Positions 17,377-25,897 of a stretch of 64,000 nucleotides of DNA are shown here, in pieces (position 1 is the first letter of the stretch; each line of letters starts with the position of its first letter). The notes under the pieces were generated by a model, which saw only the letters and a program-made list of their open reading frames with translations, made no database searches and was not told where the DNA came from. The translations under genes were made by a program, and so were the position numbers. The DNA comes from Collinsella sp. OM04-5 (lineage in GTDB: Bacteria; Actinomycetota; Coriobacteriia; Coriobacteriales; Coriobacteriaceae), in assembly GCF_003439125.1 (NCBI RefSeq), contig NZ_QSUU01000002.1:134621-198620 (forward strand), given 5' to 3'.

Positions 17377-17445
17377 CACGAGAGTGGATAATCCCCCGTT
17401 TTTGTCGAAAAGCAGACCAAAAATGGGAGATTATCCACTCTCGTG
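17377..17445. repeat. dispersed hairpin, family also present at 62874
   Basis: Arms of about 29 bases (17377-17405 and 17417-17445) contain GTGGATAATC and pair with one or two mismatches around an 11-base loop. The core GTGGATAATC(T/C)CCCGTTTT recurs in the hairpin at 62874-62943. It lies between the convergent GntR and esterase genes and could act as a two-way terminator. Confidence 0.8.
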
Positions 17446-17454
17446 CTGCGCGGT

Positions 17455-18357
17455 CTAGAAACCGTGGCGCTCCAGGAAGCGGAAGGCTAGGCGAATCCAT
17501 GGACGGACCGCCACCTGCTTGTCCTCGTTATCGACCGCGGTATTGGCGTTGCCGAGCGAAAGGCCGTGACCACCTTGGTCAAAGACGTGCATCTCGCATA
17601 CGACGCCCTCCTCGGCCATGCGCTGGGCAAACGGGTAGACCTGTGCGATCGGCGCCGTCTTGTCGTCGGACACGCCCCACACAAAGGTTGGCGGCATCTG
17701 ACGCGAAACATGTGTGGTGGGGCAGATATCGGCCAAATGCTCGTCAGTTGCCTCGCCACCCGTCACCATCGACAGGTAGTCGTTGAGCAGATCGCGCCCC
17801 GTCTTGCCACCCGTCTTGGGCACGCGCAGGTCGATGCGCGGGTCGCGCGTCTGCATGTCGCGCACATAGGCAAAGTCGAGCAGCGGATAGCCCAGCACTA
17901 CGGCATCGGGACGAATGTCGTCCGGACGCGCCCCTGCCAGGCCCGCGAAGGGACCAGCCTTCCATTGTGTTGCCAGCGAGGCGCAGATCATACCGCCCGC
18001 AGAAAAGCCCACGACGCACACGCGCTTGGGATCGACATGCCACTCGTCGGCATTCGCACGCACCGTGGCGACCATCTTGGCAAGATCTGCCTGCGGGTGC
18101 GGAAAACTTACGTCACCCGTGCCGCTCGTCACATAGTTGAGCACAAAGGCCTGGTAACCGTGATCCAAAAACGCAAACGCCACGGGATCCTGCTCATGCG
18201 GAGCGATATGCGTAAACGCACCTCCGCCGCAGATAATCACCGCGGGGCGGCGGCCATTGGGCTTGTCGGGCAGCGGCTCGGCACCCAGATACGTAAACGT
18301 CGCCGGATAATCCTCGGTCGGCTCCTCGCCCCACAGCGCATGGTTCTCAATAATCAT
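17455..18357 (-). CDS. alpha/beta hydrolase (acetyl-esterase/xylanase-associated type)
   Basis: 300 residues, cytosolic. The oxyanion-hole region IICGGGAFTH (41-50), the nucleophile elbow GFSAGG with Ser119, an Asp in WGVSDDKTAP and a His in GGHGLSLG form the expected catalytic set of the BD-FAE/acetyl-xylan-esterase-like family. The start at 18357 follows GGAGGGAG; the reading frame is open much further upstream but without homology and over another gene. It probably deacetylates plant oligosaccharides or similar esters; the substrate is not determined. Confidence 0.82.
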   Translation of the reverse strand: MIIENHALWGEEPTEDYPATFTYLGAEPLPDKPNGRRPAVIICGGGAFTHIAPHEQDPVAFAFLDHGYQAFVLNYVTSGTGDVSFPHPQADLAKMVATVRANADEWHVDPKRVCVVGFSAGGMICASLATQWKAGPFAGLAGARPDDIRPDAVVLGYPLLDFAYVRDMQTRDPRIDLRVPKTGGKTGRDLLNDYLSMVTGGEATDEHLADICPTTHVSRQMPPTFVWGVSDDKTAPIAQVYPFAQRMAEEGVVCEMHVFDQGGHGLSLGNANTAVDNEDKQVAVRPWIRLAFRFLERHGF

Positions 18358-18603
18358 AGGTGCTCCCTCCGTGCGATTCGTGCGCACTCGTTTTTCGCAC
18401 CTTAGCGTACCCCACTTGAGCCCGCGGCGCAGAAACACCCCCGCAATAAGTTGGCCTTCAACTGATATATCACAAAATCGCTGTTCAGAGGTATCGTTGG
18501 ACAGCGTAAAATAGGAGCGCTGACCGTGCTGGGAAACACGTACGAAACGTTTCCGGCAAACCACACGCGTGCAACATGCGCGCCTGATACGTTGGAGGCA
18601 TCT

Positions 18604-19167
18604 ATGGGTCTGCTCGATTCGCTCAAGTCCACGTTCACTTCGTCGGGCGAGGCGTCCGTTCCGCCCGCAGCAAGCTTCGCCACCCGCGAAGGCGTCATCT
18701 ACGCTCCTGTCAACGGCGTGCTCGTCAATCTGAGTGAGGTTCCCGACGAGACCATCGCCTCGGGCATGCTCGGCCAGGGCTACGGCATCGAGCCCATTAC
18801 CGGCACCATTTACGCCCCCGCTAACGGCCGTATCGGCGCCACCACCGTCACCAACCACTCCATCGGCATGATCACCGAGGACGGTCTTCGCGTGTTCATC
18901 CATGTTGGCCTGGGCACCGTGGAAATGAACGGCAAGGGTTTTGCCCGCTTTGTCGAGATGGGCGACACGGTCAAGGCCGGCCAGCCGCTCATCAGCTTCG
19001 ACCGCGACGCTATTAAGGCCGCCGGTCACGAGGACATCGTGACCGTCATCATCTCTGAGCTCGACCGCCTCAAGAGCATCGACCACGTCGGCGAGTCTGG
19101 CACGCTTATCGGCGGCAATCCGCTCGTCAAGCTTGGCGATCCGCTGCTGGTTGCCAAGACCAAGTAG
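18604..19167 (+). CDS. PTS glucose-type EIIA component
   Basis: 187 residues, a free-standing Crr-like EIIA that passes phosphate from HPr to EIIB. The landmarks are the phosphoacceptor His100 in [12 protein letters not shown] and the partner His85 in NHSIGM. About 25 residues of low complexity precede the domain. The ATG follows GGAGG by five bases. It can serve the EIICB at 9110-10774, which lacks an EIIA. A strong terminator follows. A GAAACGTTTC palindrome about 50 bases upstream of the start may be a catabolite operator, but this is only a guess. Confidence 0.9.
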   Translation: MGLLDSLKSTFTSSGEASVPPAASFATREGVIYAPVNGVLVNLSEVPDETIASGMLGQGYGIEPITGTIYAPANGRIGATTVTNHSIGMITEDGLRVFIHVGLGTVEMNGKGFARFVEMGDTVKAGQPLISFDRDAIKAAGHEDIVTVIISELDRLKSIDHVGESGTLIGGNPLVKLGDPLLVAKTK

Positions 19168-19204
19168 CCAGGCCCCGCGCCACACAGCCAAAAGGCACCT
19201 CGTC

Positions 19205-19238
19205 AAGCGCCCGCGACCATTTGGCCGCGGGCGCTTTT
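19205..19238 (+). terminator. intrinsic terminator after the EIIA gene
   Basis: AAGCGCCCGCG pairs with CGCGGGCGCTT around a ten-base loop and is followed by TTTTCGTTT, 37 bases after the EIIA stop. Confidence 0.85.
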
Positions 19239-19348
19239 CGTTTGAAAAACCATCCCGCCAATGCCTTATCTGTATAGCCCAAATGAGCCGAGCTGCTAGA
19301 ATATCGAACTGTATGGATAACTATCATTCAACCGTTATGGGAGGATAC

Positions 19349-20752
19349 GTGAACCGCACCAAAATCGCGCAGCTCTATACGCACGCCGAGTCGCTCGGCG
19401 GCCAGACCGTCACCGTCGCCGGCTGGGTCAAGTCCGTCCGCGACATGAAGAACTTTGGCTTTGTCACGCTCAACGACGGCAGCTGCTTCCGCGACCTGCA
19501 AGTCGTCATGAACCGCGAGGCACTCGACAACTACGACGAGATCGCCCATCAAAACGTCTCGGCCGCACTCATTTGCACCGGCACCGTCAAGCTGACCCCC
19601 GATGCGCCCCAACCTTTCGAGCTTTCTGCCACCTCCATCGAGGTCGAGGGCGTCAGCGCCCCGGATTACCCGCTGCAGAAGAAGCGCGCAACCGTCGAGT
19701 TCCTGCGCACCCAACAGCACCTGCGTCCGCGCACCAACCTGTTCCGCGCCGTGTTCCGCATCCGCTCTGTCGCGGCTGCCGCCATCCACCGCTTCTTCCA
19801 GGAGCAGGGCTTTGTCTACGTCAACACCCCCATCATCACCACGAGTGACTGCGAGGGCGCCGGCGAGATGTTCCGCGTAACCACGCTCGACCCCAAAAAT
19901 CCGCCCCTCACCGAGTCCGGCGAGGTCGACTGGAGCCAGGACTTCTTTGGCAAGCATGCGAGCCTCACCGTGTCCGGCCAACTCAATGCCGAGAACTTTG
20001 CCATGGCCTTTGGCGACGTGTACACCTTTGGCCCCACCTTCCGCGCCGAAAACTCCAACACCACGCGCCACGCCGCCGAGTTTTGGATGATCGAGCCCGA
20101 GATGGCCTTTGCCGACCTGAACGACTACATGGATAACGCCGAGGCCATGCTCAAGTACGTCCTTAAGGACGTTATGGCTACCTGCCCCGACGAGCTCAAC
20201 ATGCTCAACAAGTTTGTGGACAAGGGCCTGATCGAGCGCCTGGACCACGTGGCAAACTCCGACTTTGCCCGCGTTACCTACACCGAGGCCGTCGAGATCC
20301 TGGAGCAGGCAGTCGCCGCCGGTCACAAGTTTGACTATCCCGTGAGCTGGGGCATCGACCTGCAGACCGAGCACGAGCGCTTCCTGACCGAGGAGCACTT
20401 TAAGCGCCCGACCTTCGTAACCGACTACCCGGCCGAGATCAAGGCCTTCTACATGCGCATGAACGAGGACGGCAAGACCGTCGCCGCCGCCGACTGTCTG
20501 GTTCCCGGTATCGGCGAGATTATCGGCGGCTCCCAGCGCGAGGAGCGCCTGGATCTGCTCGAGGCCCGCATCAAGGACCTGGGCATGAATCCCGAGCAGT
20601 ACAAGTACTACCTTGACCTGCGCCGCTACGGTTCCTGCAAGCACGCCGGCTACGGTCTGGGCTTCGAGCGCTTGGTCATGTATCTGACCGGCGTGGGCAA
20701 CATCCGCGACGTCCTGCCGCACCCGCGCACCGTGGGCAACGCCGACTTCTAA
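19349..20752 (+). CDS. asnS: asparaginyl-tRNA synthetase
   Basis: 467 residues. Charges tRNA-Asn in the cytoplasm. An OB-fold anticodon-binding domain (about 18-105, [18 protein letters not shown]) precedes the class IIb catalytic domain. Motif 2 is [11 protein letters not shown] with the Asn-specific [10 protein letters not shown] later, and motif 3 is [13 protein letters not shown] near the end. I chose the GTG at 19349, directly preceded by GGGAGG and matching the usual NRTKIAQLY start; an ATG four codons upstream overlaps that ribosome site. A strong terminator follows. It stands alone, as is common for this gene. Confidence 0.95.
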   Translation: MNRTKIAQLYTHAESLGGQTVTVAGWVKSVRDMKNFGFVTLNDGSCFRDLQVVMNREALDNYDEIAHQNVSAALICTGTVKLTPDAPQPFELSATSIEVEGVSAPDYPLQKKRATVEFLRTQQHLRPRTNLFRAVFRIRSVAAAAIHRFFQEQGFVYVNTPIITTSDCEGAGEMFRVTTLDPKNPPLTESGEVDWSQDFFGKHASLTVSGQLNAENFAMAFGDVYTFGPTFRAENSNTTRHAAEFWMIEPEMAFADLNDYMDNAEAMLKYVLKDVMATCPDELNMLNKFVDKGLIERLDHVANSDFARVTYTEAVEILEQAVAAGHKFDYPVSWGIDLQTEHERFLTEEHFKRPTFVTDYPAEIKAFYMRMNEDGKTVAAADCLVPGIGEIIGGSQREERLDLLEARIKDLGMNPEQYKYYLDLRRYGSCKHAGYGLGFERLVMYLTGVGNIRDVLPHPRTVGNADF

Positions 20753-20792
20753 TCGCCACAGCGCCACCAAACGCGTTCCAGCGCATCACGCC

Positions 20793-20825
20793 AGCGCCTC
20801 TCGGCAAGCCGAGGGGCGCTTTTTT
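20793..20825 (+). terminator. intrinsic terminator after asnS
   Basis: A 12-bp stem (AGCGCC.CTCGG with CCGAG.GGCGCT), a four-base loop and TTTTT, about 40 bases after the asnS stop. Confidence 0.9.
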
Positions 20826-21001
20826 CAACAGCATCCGTCAAGCTTTTGGCAAGTTTTTGGTCAGTTGGGCAGGGCTGTTGAAAACTCGACCCGCCGCTTG
20901 CCGACGGCTACCGACCGCCCAGGGCGTCCTGCACCCCTGGGAAAGCCCCGCGTCCTAGGCTCCATACCGTCGCCACCCAAAACGGAAAGGACGTGGGCGC
21001 C

Positions 21002-21787
21002 ATGACCGAAACCGCTGTTGAAACTTACGAGACCACGACGAGGGGCGCCGCCTCGATGGCAGCCTATCGCGCCGTTCGCATCCTGCAACTATTAAGCGAA
21101 AACACCGGTGAGGACAAGGCCATGCTTTCCGATGAGTTGATCCGGCGCCTCGCCCATCCCGGCGACCCCGCCCGCATGCCCATCTCGGCGGCGCGGCGCA
21201 GCATCTACACCGCCATCTCCGCACTTCGCCATGCCGGATACGAAATTGAGTACAAGCGCGGCGTGGGGTATCGGCTCTTGACCCGTCCGCTCACCGACGA
21301 AGAGATCATCCGACTCCACGGCATGGTCATGCGCAACCGCTCTACGCCCATCGCCATTCGAAAAAGCATGGCGCAGCACCTGGTCGCCATGGCGAGTGCC
21401 GACGTTCGCGGCTACCTCGATGCACCCGAGCCTGCTCCAAGCGCAGGCGGCAAATCCACCAAGGCCACACGCACGCCCGTCAAGCGCATCGATGCCTGCG
21501 AGCTCATCGAGCAGGCCATCGACCACGGAACCACGGTGAGTTTTGATATTTCGAGTGTCACGGCACGCGGAGAGGTCGAAGTGGCACGGATGACACTCCG
21601 TCCCTTTGCCATCAAGCAACGAGACGGCATCTCGTATTTGCTGGGAACGGTCTATGACGCGCGAGGCGCCGATGACACGTTGCGTACCGTAGAGATCGGC
21701 CGAATGAGAAACGTCACCACACGTCTCCTCGACGGCAAGAAGCTCTTCGCCGCCCTGGACGAGGACGATGCCTCCTCCGCCGCATAA
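21002..21787 (+). CDS. HTH transcriptional regulator with WYL-like domain
   Basis: 261 residues. Residues 20-95 form a winged HTH: VRILQLLSENT, then RRSIYTAISALRHAGYEIEY, the DeoR/HTH_11 pattern. A linker rich in Ala and Thr follows. The C-terminal half (about 160-255) has VSFDISSV, LRPFAIKQRDGISYLLGTVYD and RMRNVTTRLL, which resembles WYL ligand-binding domains. ATG 21002 is preferred over the GTG at 20993 because the AAAGGA site is too close to the latter. It is upstream of the ABC importer with its own intergenic promoter, so it need not regulate it. Confidence 0.75.
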   Translation: MTETAVETYETTTRGAASMAAYRAVRILQLLSENTGEDKAMLSDELIRRLAHPGDPARMPISAARRSIYTAISALRHAGYEIEYKRGVGYRLLTRPLTDEEIIRLHGMVMRNRSTPIAIRKSMAQHLVAMASADVRGYLDAPEPAPSAGGKSTKATRTPVKRIDACELIEQAIDHGTTVSFDISSVTARGEVEVARMTLRPFAIKQRDGISYLLGTVYDARGADDTLRTVEIGRMRNVTTRLLDGKKLFAALDEDDASSAA

Positions 21788-21856
21788 GACCCTCCGCCGC
21801 CCATTCGACTACCCGTACCGCCCATCCGATTCTGTATTAAAAAACCCGCCAGGCTG

Positions 21857-21884
21857 TTGTAAAAATGGACATCAGCGCTACTAT
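21857..21884 (+). promoter_or_regulatory. sigma70-type promoter of the ABC importer
   Basis: TTGTAA and TACTAT are separated by 16 bases, about 65 bases upstream of the lipoprotein start. No T-box or other riboswitch is visible between it and the gene. Confidence 0.5.
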
Positions 21885-21947
21885 AGTTCCACTTGCACTT
21901 TGTCCCAGTGCAGTGTTTCCAGCCATTTTTATACTGGGGGTAATGAT

Positions 21948-22928
21948 ATGAAGGACATCACCATCAGCCGCAGGAGCCTTCTGGTCTCCGCCGGTCTGCT
22001 CGCGCTCGCCCCGCTCGCCGGATGCGGCGGCAACTCTGGTTCCGGCTCTGCTGCCGCCGGTTCCGACTACACCATCGGCGTTCTGCAACTCACCGAGCAC
22101 TCCGCACTCGATGCCGCCAACGACGGCTTTGTCAAGGCCATCAAGGAGAGCGGCCTTAAGGTCAAGATCGACCAGAAGAACGCCCAGAACGACCAGTCCA
22201 CGTGTAAGTCCATTGCCGACAAGTTTGTGGGCGACAACGTCAACCTGATTTATGCCATCGCCACGCCCGCCGCGCAGGCTGCCGCCGGCGCCACGGCCGA
22301 TATCCCCATCGTGGGCTGTGCCATCACCGACTACGCCGCCTCCGGCCTGGTCCAGGACAACGACAAGCCCGGCACCAACGTCACGGGCGCTTCCGACCTC
22401 ACCCCAGTCGCCGAGCAGCTCGAGATGATGCAGAAGGTCCTGCCCGACGTTAAAAAGGTCGGCCTGCTCTACTGCACCGCCGAGTCCAACTCCGACGTCC
22501 AGATCAAAGCCGCCAAGAAGGAGCTCAACAAGCTGGGCCTCGAGTACACCGATTTCACCGTCTCGAGCTCCAACGAGATTCAGTCCGTCGTCGAGTCTGC
22601 CGTGGGCAAGGTCGACGCGCTGTACTCCCCCACTGACAACACCATCGCCGCGGGCGCTTCGCAGGTCGGCCAGATCTGCAAGGAGAATAAGCTCCCCTTC
22701 GTGACCGGCGAGGAGGGTATGTGCATGGCCGGCGGCCTGTTCACCCTCTCCATCAACTATAAGGACCTGGGCTACGCCGCAGGCGAGATGGCCGTTAAGA
22801 TCCTGAAGGGCGAGGCCAAGCCCGAGGATATGCCGATCAAGCACCTCTCGAGCAAGGACCTGGTCGTCGTCAAGAACGACGAGATGGCCGAGGCTCTGGG
22901 TATCGACCTTTCCGCTCTGGACGAGTAG
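21948..22928 (+). CDS. ABC transporter substrate-binding lipoprotein (TrpX-like family)
   Basis: 326 residues. A signal peptide with basic ISRRS and a hydrophobic stretch ends at a lipobox LAGC (Cys26), giving a membrane-anchored binding protein. The mature part has the two-lobed PF04392-type pattern: IGVLQLTEHSALDAANDGF, then IPIVGCAITDY and VKKVGLLYCTAESNS. Members of this family include the tryptophan/tyrosine-associated TrpX. With the permease and ATPase downstream it forms a complete importer, probably for an aromatic amino acid or nucleobase-like ligand; the ligand is not shown by the sequence. Confidence 0.85.
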   Translation: MKDITISRRSLLVSAGLLALAPLAGCGGNSGSGSAAAGSDYTIGVLQLTEHSALDAANDGFVKAIKESGLKVKIDQKNAQNDQSTCKSIADKFVGDNVNLIYAIATPAAQAAAGATADIPIVGCAITDYAASGLVQDNDKPGTNVTGASDLTPVAEQLEMMQKVLPDVKKVGLLYCTAESNSDVQIKAAKKELNKLGLEYTDFTVSSSNEIQSVVESAVGKVDALYSPTDNTIAAGASQVGQICKENKLPFVTGEEGMCMAGGLFTLSINYKDLGYAAGEMAVKILKGEAKPEDMPIKHLSSKDLVVVKNDEMAEALGIDLSALDE

Positions 22929-22999
22929 CACCATGCGCGGTAACGCGTCTAGGGCCCGCACGCGCGCCACAGCCGCGTTATTCAATATCTGAGTCCTTG

Positions 23000-23037
23000 G
23001 GGCGAACGCTAAAGACCGGCGTTCGCCCTGCTTGTTT
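23000..23037 (+). terminator. hairpin between binding-protein and permease genes
   Basis: GGGCGAACGC pairs with GCGTTCGCCC around a nine-base loop and is followed by TGCTTGTTT. Inside an ABC operon this would give partial termination and higher output of the binding protein than of the membrane parts. Confidence 0.7.
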
Positions 23038-23132
23038 CGGATGAGACAAAACATCCGTCCGCAGCTCTTTTATGCATTGGTACCGCTATTATGGAAAATC
23101 ACGTGTCCACCCTATCCTAGGAGGTATGAAGC

Positions 23133-24056
23133 ATGCTCATTGCATTGCAGGGCGCCGTTTCGCAGGGCGTCCTCTGGGGCATTATGGTGCTTGGCGTGTT
23201 TATCACGTTCCGCCTGCTCGACATCCCCGATATGACCTGCGACGGCAGCTTTGCCCTCGGCGGCTGTGTCTGCGCCGTACTCATCGTCAATGATAATGTC
23301 GACCCGCTGCTCGCTGTTTTGGCCGGCATGTGTGCCGGTGCCATCGCGGGCGCCATCACGGGCATTTTGACCACCGTCTTTGAGATTCCCGCGATCCTCG
23401 CCGGAATCCTCACCCAGATCAGCCTGTGGTCCATCAACCTGCGCATCATGGGCAAATCCAATACGCCCATCCTTGCCAAGGGCACCATCTTCTCGTCTGT
23501 CAGCAACATGACGGGCCTGCCGCAGTCCACCGTCGCCATCATCCTGGGCATCTTGCTCGCTGTGGCTATCGTTGCCATCCTGTATTGGTTCTTTGGCACC
23601 GAGATCGGCTCGGCACTACGCGCCACCGGCAACAACGAGTACATGATCCGCGCCCTGGGCGTCAACACCAACTCCACCAAGATGATCGCCCTCGTGCTCT
23701 CCAACGCCCTCATCGGCCTTTCGGGCGCGCTCATCTGCCAGAGCCAGAAGTACGCCGACATTGGTATGGGCACCGGTGCCATCGTTATCGGTCTTGCTGC
23801 CATTGTTATCGGCGAGGTGCTCGGCCGCCTGCTGCCCGGCGGTCTCACTCAGTTTAGTGTCCGTCTTGCCTCCGCCATCTTTGGCTCCGTGGTGTACTTC
23901 CTTATCCGCGCCATCGTGCTGCAGTTGGGCATGGACGCCAACGACATGAAGCTGCTCTCCGCCGTAATCGTCGCCGTGGCCCTGTGCGTGCCCGTGGTTT
24001 GGGAGCGCTATAAGCTCCGCAGCTCCTACACGAAGGGGGATGAAGTAGATGCTTAA
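23133..24056 (+). CDS. ABC transporter permease (branched-chain/BMP permease superfamily)
   Basis: 307 residues with about nine membrane segments. MVLGVFITFRLLDIPDMTCDGSF at the N-terminus (20-residue window around the key DIPDMTCDG) is diagnostic of the TrpY-like permeases associated with PF04392 binding proteins. The later GTEIGSALRATGNNEYMIRALG is the coupling loop for the ATPase. TAGGAGG lies eight bases before the ATG. It overlaps the ATPase gene by eight bases, indicating translational coupling. Confidence 0.87.
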   Translation: MLIALQGAVSQGVLWGIMVLGVFITFRLLDIPDMTCDGSFALGGCVCAVLIVNDNVDPLLAVLAGMCAGAIAGAITGILTTVFEIPAILAGILTQISLWSINLRIMGKSNTPILAKGTIFSSVSNMTGLPQSTVAIILGILLAVAIVAILYWFFGTEIGSALRATGNNEYMIRALGVNTNSTKMIALVLSNALIGLSGALICQSQKYADIGMGTGAIVIGLAAIVIGEVLGRLLPGGLTQFSVRLASAIFGSVVYFLIRAIVLQLGMDANDMKLLSAVIVAVALCVPVVWERYKLRSSYTKGDEVDA

Positions 24057-24843
24057 GCTCTCACACGTCAAGAAGACCTTTAACAAGGGCACCGTCACCG
24101 AGAAGCGCGCTCTTACCGGCGTCGACCTTACCCTCAACGACGGCGACTTTGTAACCGTGATCGGCGGTAACGGCGCCGGCAAATCCACGCTGCTCAACAT
24201 GATCGCCGGCGTATATCCGCTCGATTCGGGCGTTATCGAGCTCGACGGCACCGACATCTCGCGTCTGAGCGAGTCGCAGCGCGCCAAGTACCTGGGCCGC
24301 GTGTTCCAGGACCCCATGCGCGGCACCGCAGCCGACATGCAGATTGCCGAGAACTTGGCCCTCGCCAAGCGCCGCGGCCAGCGTCGCGGTCTTTCGTGGG
24401 GCGTCACCAAGGCCGAGAAGGACGAGTACGTTGAACTGCTCAAGCGCCTGGACCTCGGTCTGGACACGCGCCTCAACGCCAAGGTCGGTCTGCTCTCGGG
24501 CGGCCAGCGCCAGGCACTCACCTTGCTCATGGCCACGCTCACCAAGCCGCGCCTGCTGCTGCTCGACGAGCACACGGCGGCCCTCGACCCCAAGACGGCA
24601 TCGAAGGTACTCAACCTGACCGAGGAGATCGTCGACGAGAACCACTTGACCACACTCATGGTCACACACAACATGAACGACGCCATCCGTCTGGGCAACC
24701 GTCTGATCATGATGCACGAGGGCCACGTGATCTACGATGTGGCAGGCGACGAGAAAAAGTCGCTCACCGTCGCCGACCTACTGCAGAAGTTCGAGGAGGT
24801 CTCGGGCGGCGAGCTCGCCAACGACCGCATGCTGCTAAGCTAA
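24049..24843 (+). CDS. ABC transporter ATP-binding protein (TrpZ-like)
   Basis: 264 residues, the cytoplasmic ATPase of the importer. Walker A GGNGAGKST (42-50 region), Q-loop FQDPMRGTAADM, signature LSGGQRQALTL, Walker B LLLLDEHTAALD and the switch His in VTHNM are all present. The start codon lies inside the end of the permease gene. Two terminator-like hairpins follow. Confidence 0.93.
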   Translation: MLKLSHVKKTFNKGTVTEKRALTGVDLTLNDGDFVTVIGGNGAGKSTLLNMIAGVYPLDSGVIELDGTDISRLSESQRAKYLGRVFQDPMRGTAADMQIAENLALAKRRGQRRGLSWGVTKAEKDEYVELLKRLDLGLDTRLNAKVGLLSGGQRQALTLLMATLTKPRLLLLDEHTAALDPKTASKVLNLTEEIVDENHLTTLMVTHNMNDAIRLGNRLIMMHEGHVIYDVAGDEKKSLTVADLLQKFEEVSGGELANDRMLLS

Positions 24844-24936
24844 ACCTACCAAAAAGGGACAGGTTTATTTTGGCAGGTTTTATCTGCGCAAACGTCAAAA
24901 CCGCCGCAAAGGGACAGACGCCCTTGCGGCGGTTTT
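24842..24936. repeat. two consecutive CCNCC...GGNGG hairpins
   Basis: A weak hairpin (24842-24881, AAACCT.CC with GG.AGGTTT) and a strong one (24896-24936, AAAACCGCCGCAA with TTGCGGCGGTTTT) follow the ATPase stop. Both loops contain AAAGGGACAG. The second belongs to a dispersed family with the GGGACAG(G/A)C loop, also at 25802, 28533, 30549 and 32256. They probably terminate transcription. Confidence 0.75.
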
Positions 24937-24959
24937 CGCTAACCCCCATATCGAGCACA

Positions 24960-24991
24960 GAAGCCCGTCCGAATTTGATCGGACGGGCTTC
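24960..24991 (+). terminator. perfect 12-bp-stem hairpin before the MscS gene
   Basis: GAAGCCCGTCCG pairs perfectly with CGGACGGGCTTC around an eight-base loop, followed by TTGATGGG. It is a probable terminator of the ABC operon or an upstream insulator for mscS; the T-tract is poor. Confidence 0.65.
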
Positions 24992-25035
24992 TTGATGGGT
25001 ATCATGGTTGGACGATCATTAGGAGGTTTCTCTAC

Positions 25036-25803
25036 ATGGAATTGTTTGAGCCGATTCTTCATTTCTTTGCACAACGATGGGTCCACAACATTATCTGGGC
25101 AGGTATCTTGGCCATCGGCACCGCCGTTGCCGCCAAGGTCGCGTCCAAGACCCTGTACCACCTGCTCAACCGCGACGATAACCCACTCCCTTCATCAAGC
25201 ATCTTCATCAACATCGCGCGCGCCGTCATTTGGATGATCGGCGGCAGCTTTATCCTCGACAACTGCTTTGGCATTAATGCAAACGCCCTCGTCGCCGCTC
25301 TTGGCGTCGGCGGCATCGCCATCTCGCTCGGCTTTCAGGACACGCTGTCAAACCTTATCGGTGGCATGCAGGTGACCTTTATGGGCATCATCAAACCCGG
25401 CGACAATATCGAGGTCGGCGGCGTGACGGGCGTGGTCCAAGATATCACCTGGCGCCATACGACCATCGAGGACGCCTGCGGGCAGACCATCATCGTCCCC
25501 AACTCAAATATCTCCAAGAACACGCTCGTGCACCTCATGCCCTTTGGGCGCGTTGCCGTGCCCGTTGCCGTAAAGGACACGTCCAAGTGGGCCTCGTTGG
25601 ACGCGCTGGCAGATGAGCTTACCGACGCCACCAAGGCCGCGGTGCTTCCCATCTCTGGCTTTGACAAGGAGCCCTACGTGCTCTTTAGCGAGATCGGCGA
25701 CTTTGGCGTCAAGGGCAAAATCATCTTTATCGTCAGCGACGACAGCACCACTTTCACGGCAGCCGACGCTTGCATCCGCGCCATCGCCCCCATCATCGCC
25801 TAA
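25036..25803 (+). CDS. MscS-family mechanosensitive channel
   Basis: 255 residues, a small MscS with three predicted membrane segments: about 12-35, 55-75 and 80-110. The pore helix carries the typical small-residue pattern ALVAALGVGGIAISLGFQD, followed by LSNLIGGM. The cytoplasmic beta domain has PGDNIEVGGVTGVVQDITWR and the conserved PNSNI. It would release osmolytes under hypo-osmotic shock. AGGAGG lies upstream of the ATG. Single gene between hairpins. Confidence 0.9.
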   Translation: MELFEPILHFFAQRWVHNIIWAGILAIGTAVAAKVASKTLYHLLNRDDNPLPSSSIFINIARAVIWMIGGSFILDNCFGINANALVAALGVGGIAISLGFQDTLSNLIGGMQVTFMGIIKPGDNIEVGGVTGVVQDITWRHTTIEDACGQTIIVPNSNISKNTLVHLMPFGRVAVPVAVKDTSKWASLDALADELTDATKAAVLPISGFDKEPYVLFSEIGDFGVKGKIIFIVSDDSTTFTAADACIRAIAPIIA

Positions 25804-25842
25804 AACCACCGCAAAGGGGACAGGCACCATTGTGGTGGTTTC
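25802..25842. repeat. dispersed CCACC hairpin after the MscS gene
   Basis: AAACCACCGCAA... pairs with ...TGTGGTGGTTT; the loop carries AAAGGGGACAGGCACC. It begins at the MscS stop codon and is likely to act as its terminator. Same family as 28533, 30549 and (inverted) 32256. Confidence 0.8.
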
Positions 25843-25897
25843 GCATCGTGGTACCATGGTTCATATCGTTGTTTAAACGACTAAGGGAGTAGACACC

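Noticed and set aside
18358..19206. N-terminal extension of the esterase frame
   Set aside because: It is antisense to the EIIA gene; the esterase has a good ribosome site at 18357.
21788..21947. T-box or other riboswitch before the TrpX-like importer
   Set aside because: The 160-base leader has a plausible promoter but no T-box specifier stem or antiterminator sequence.
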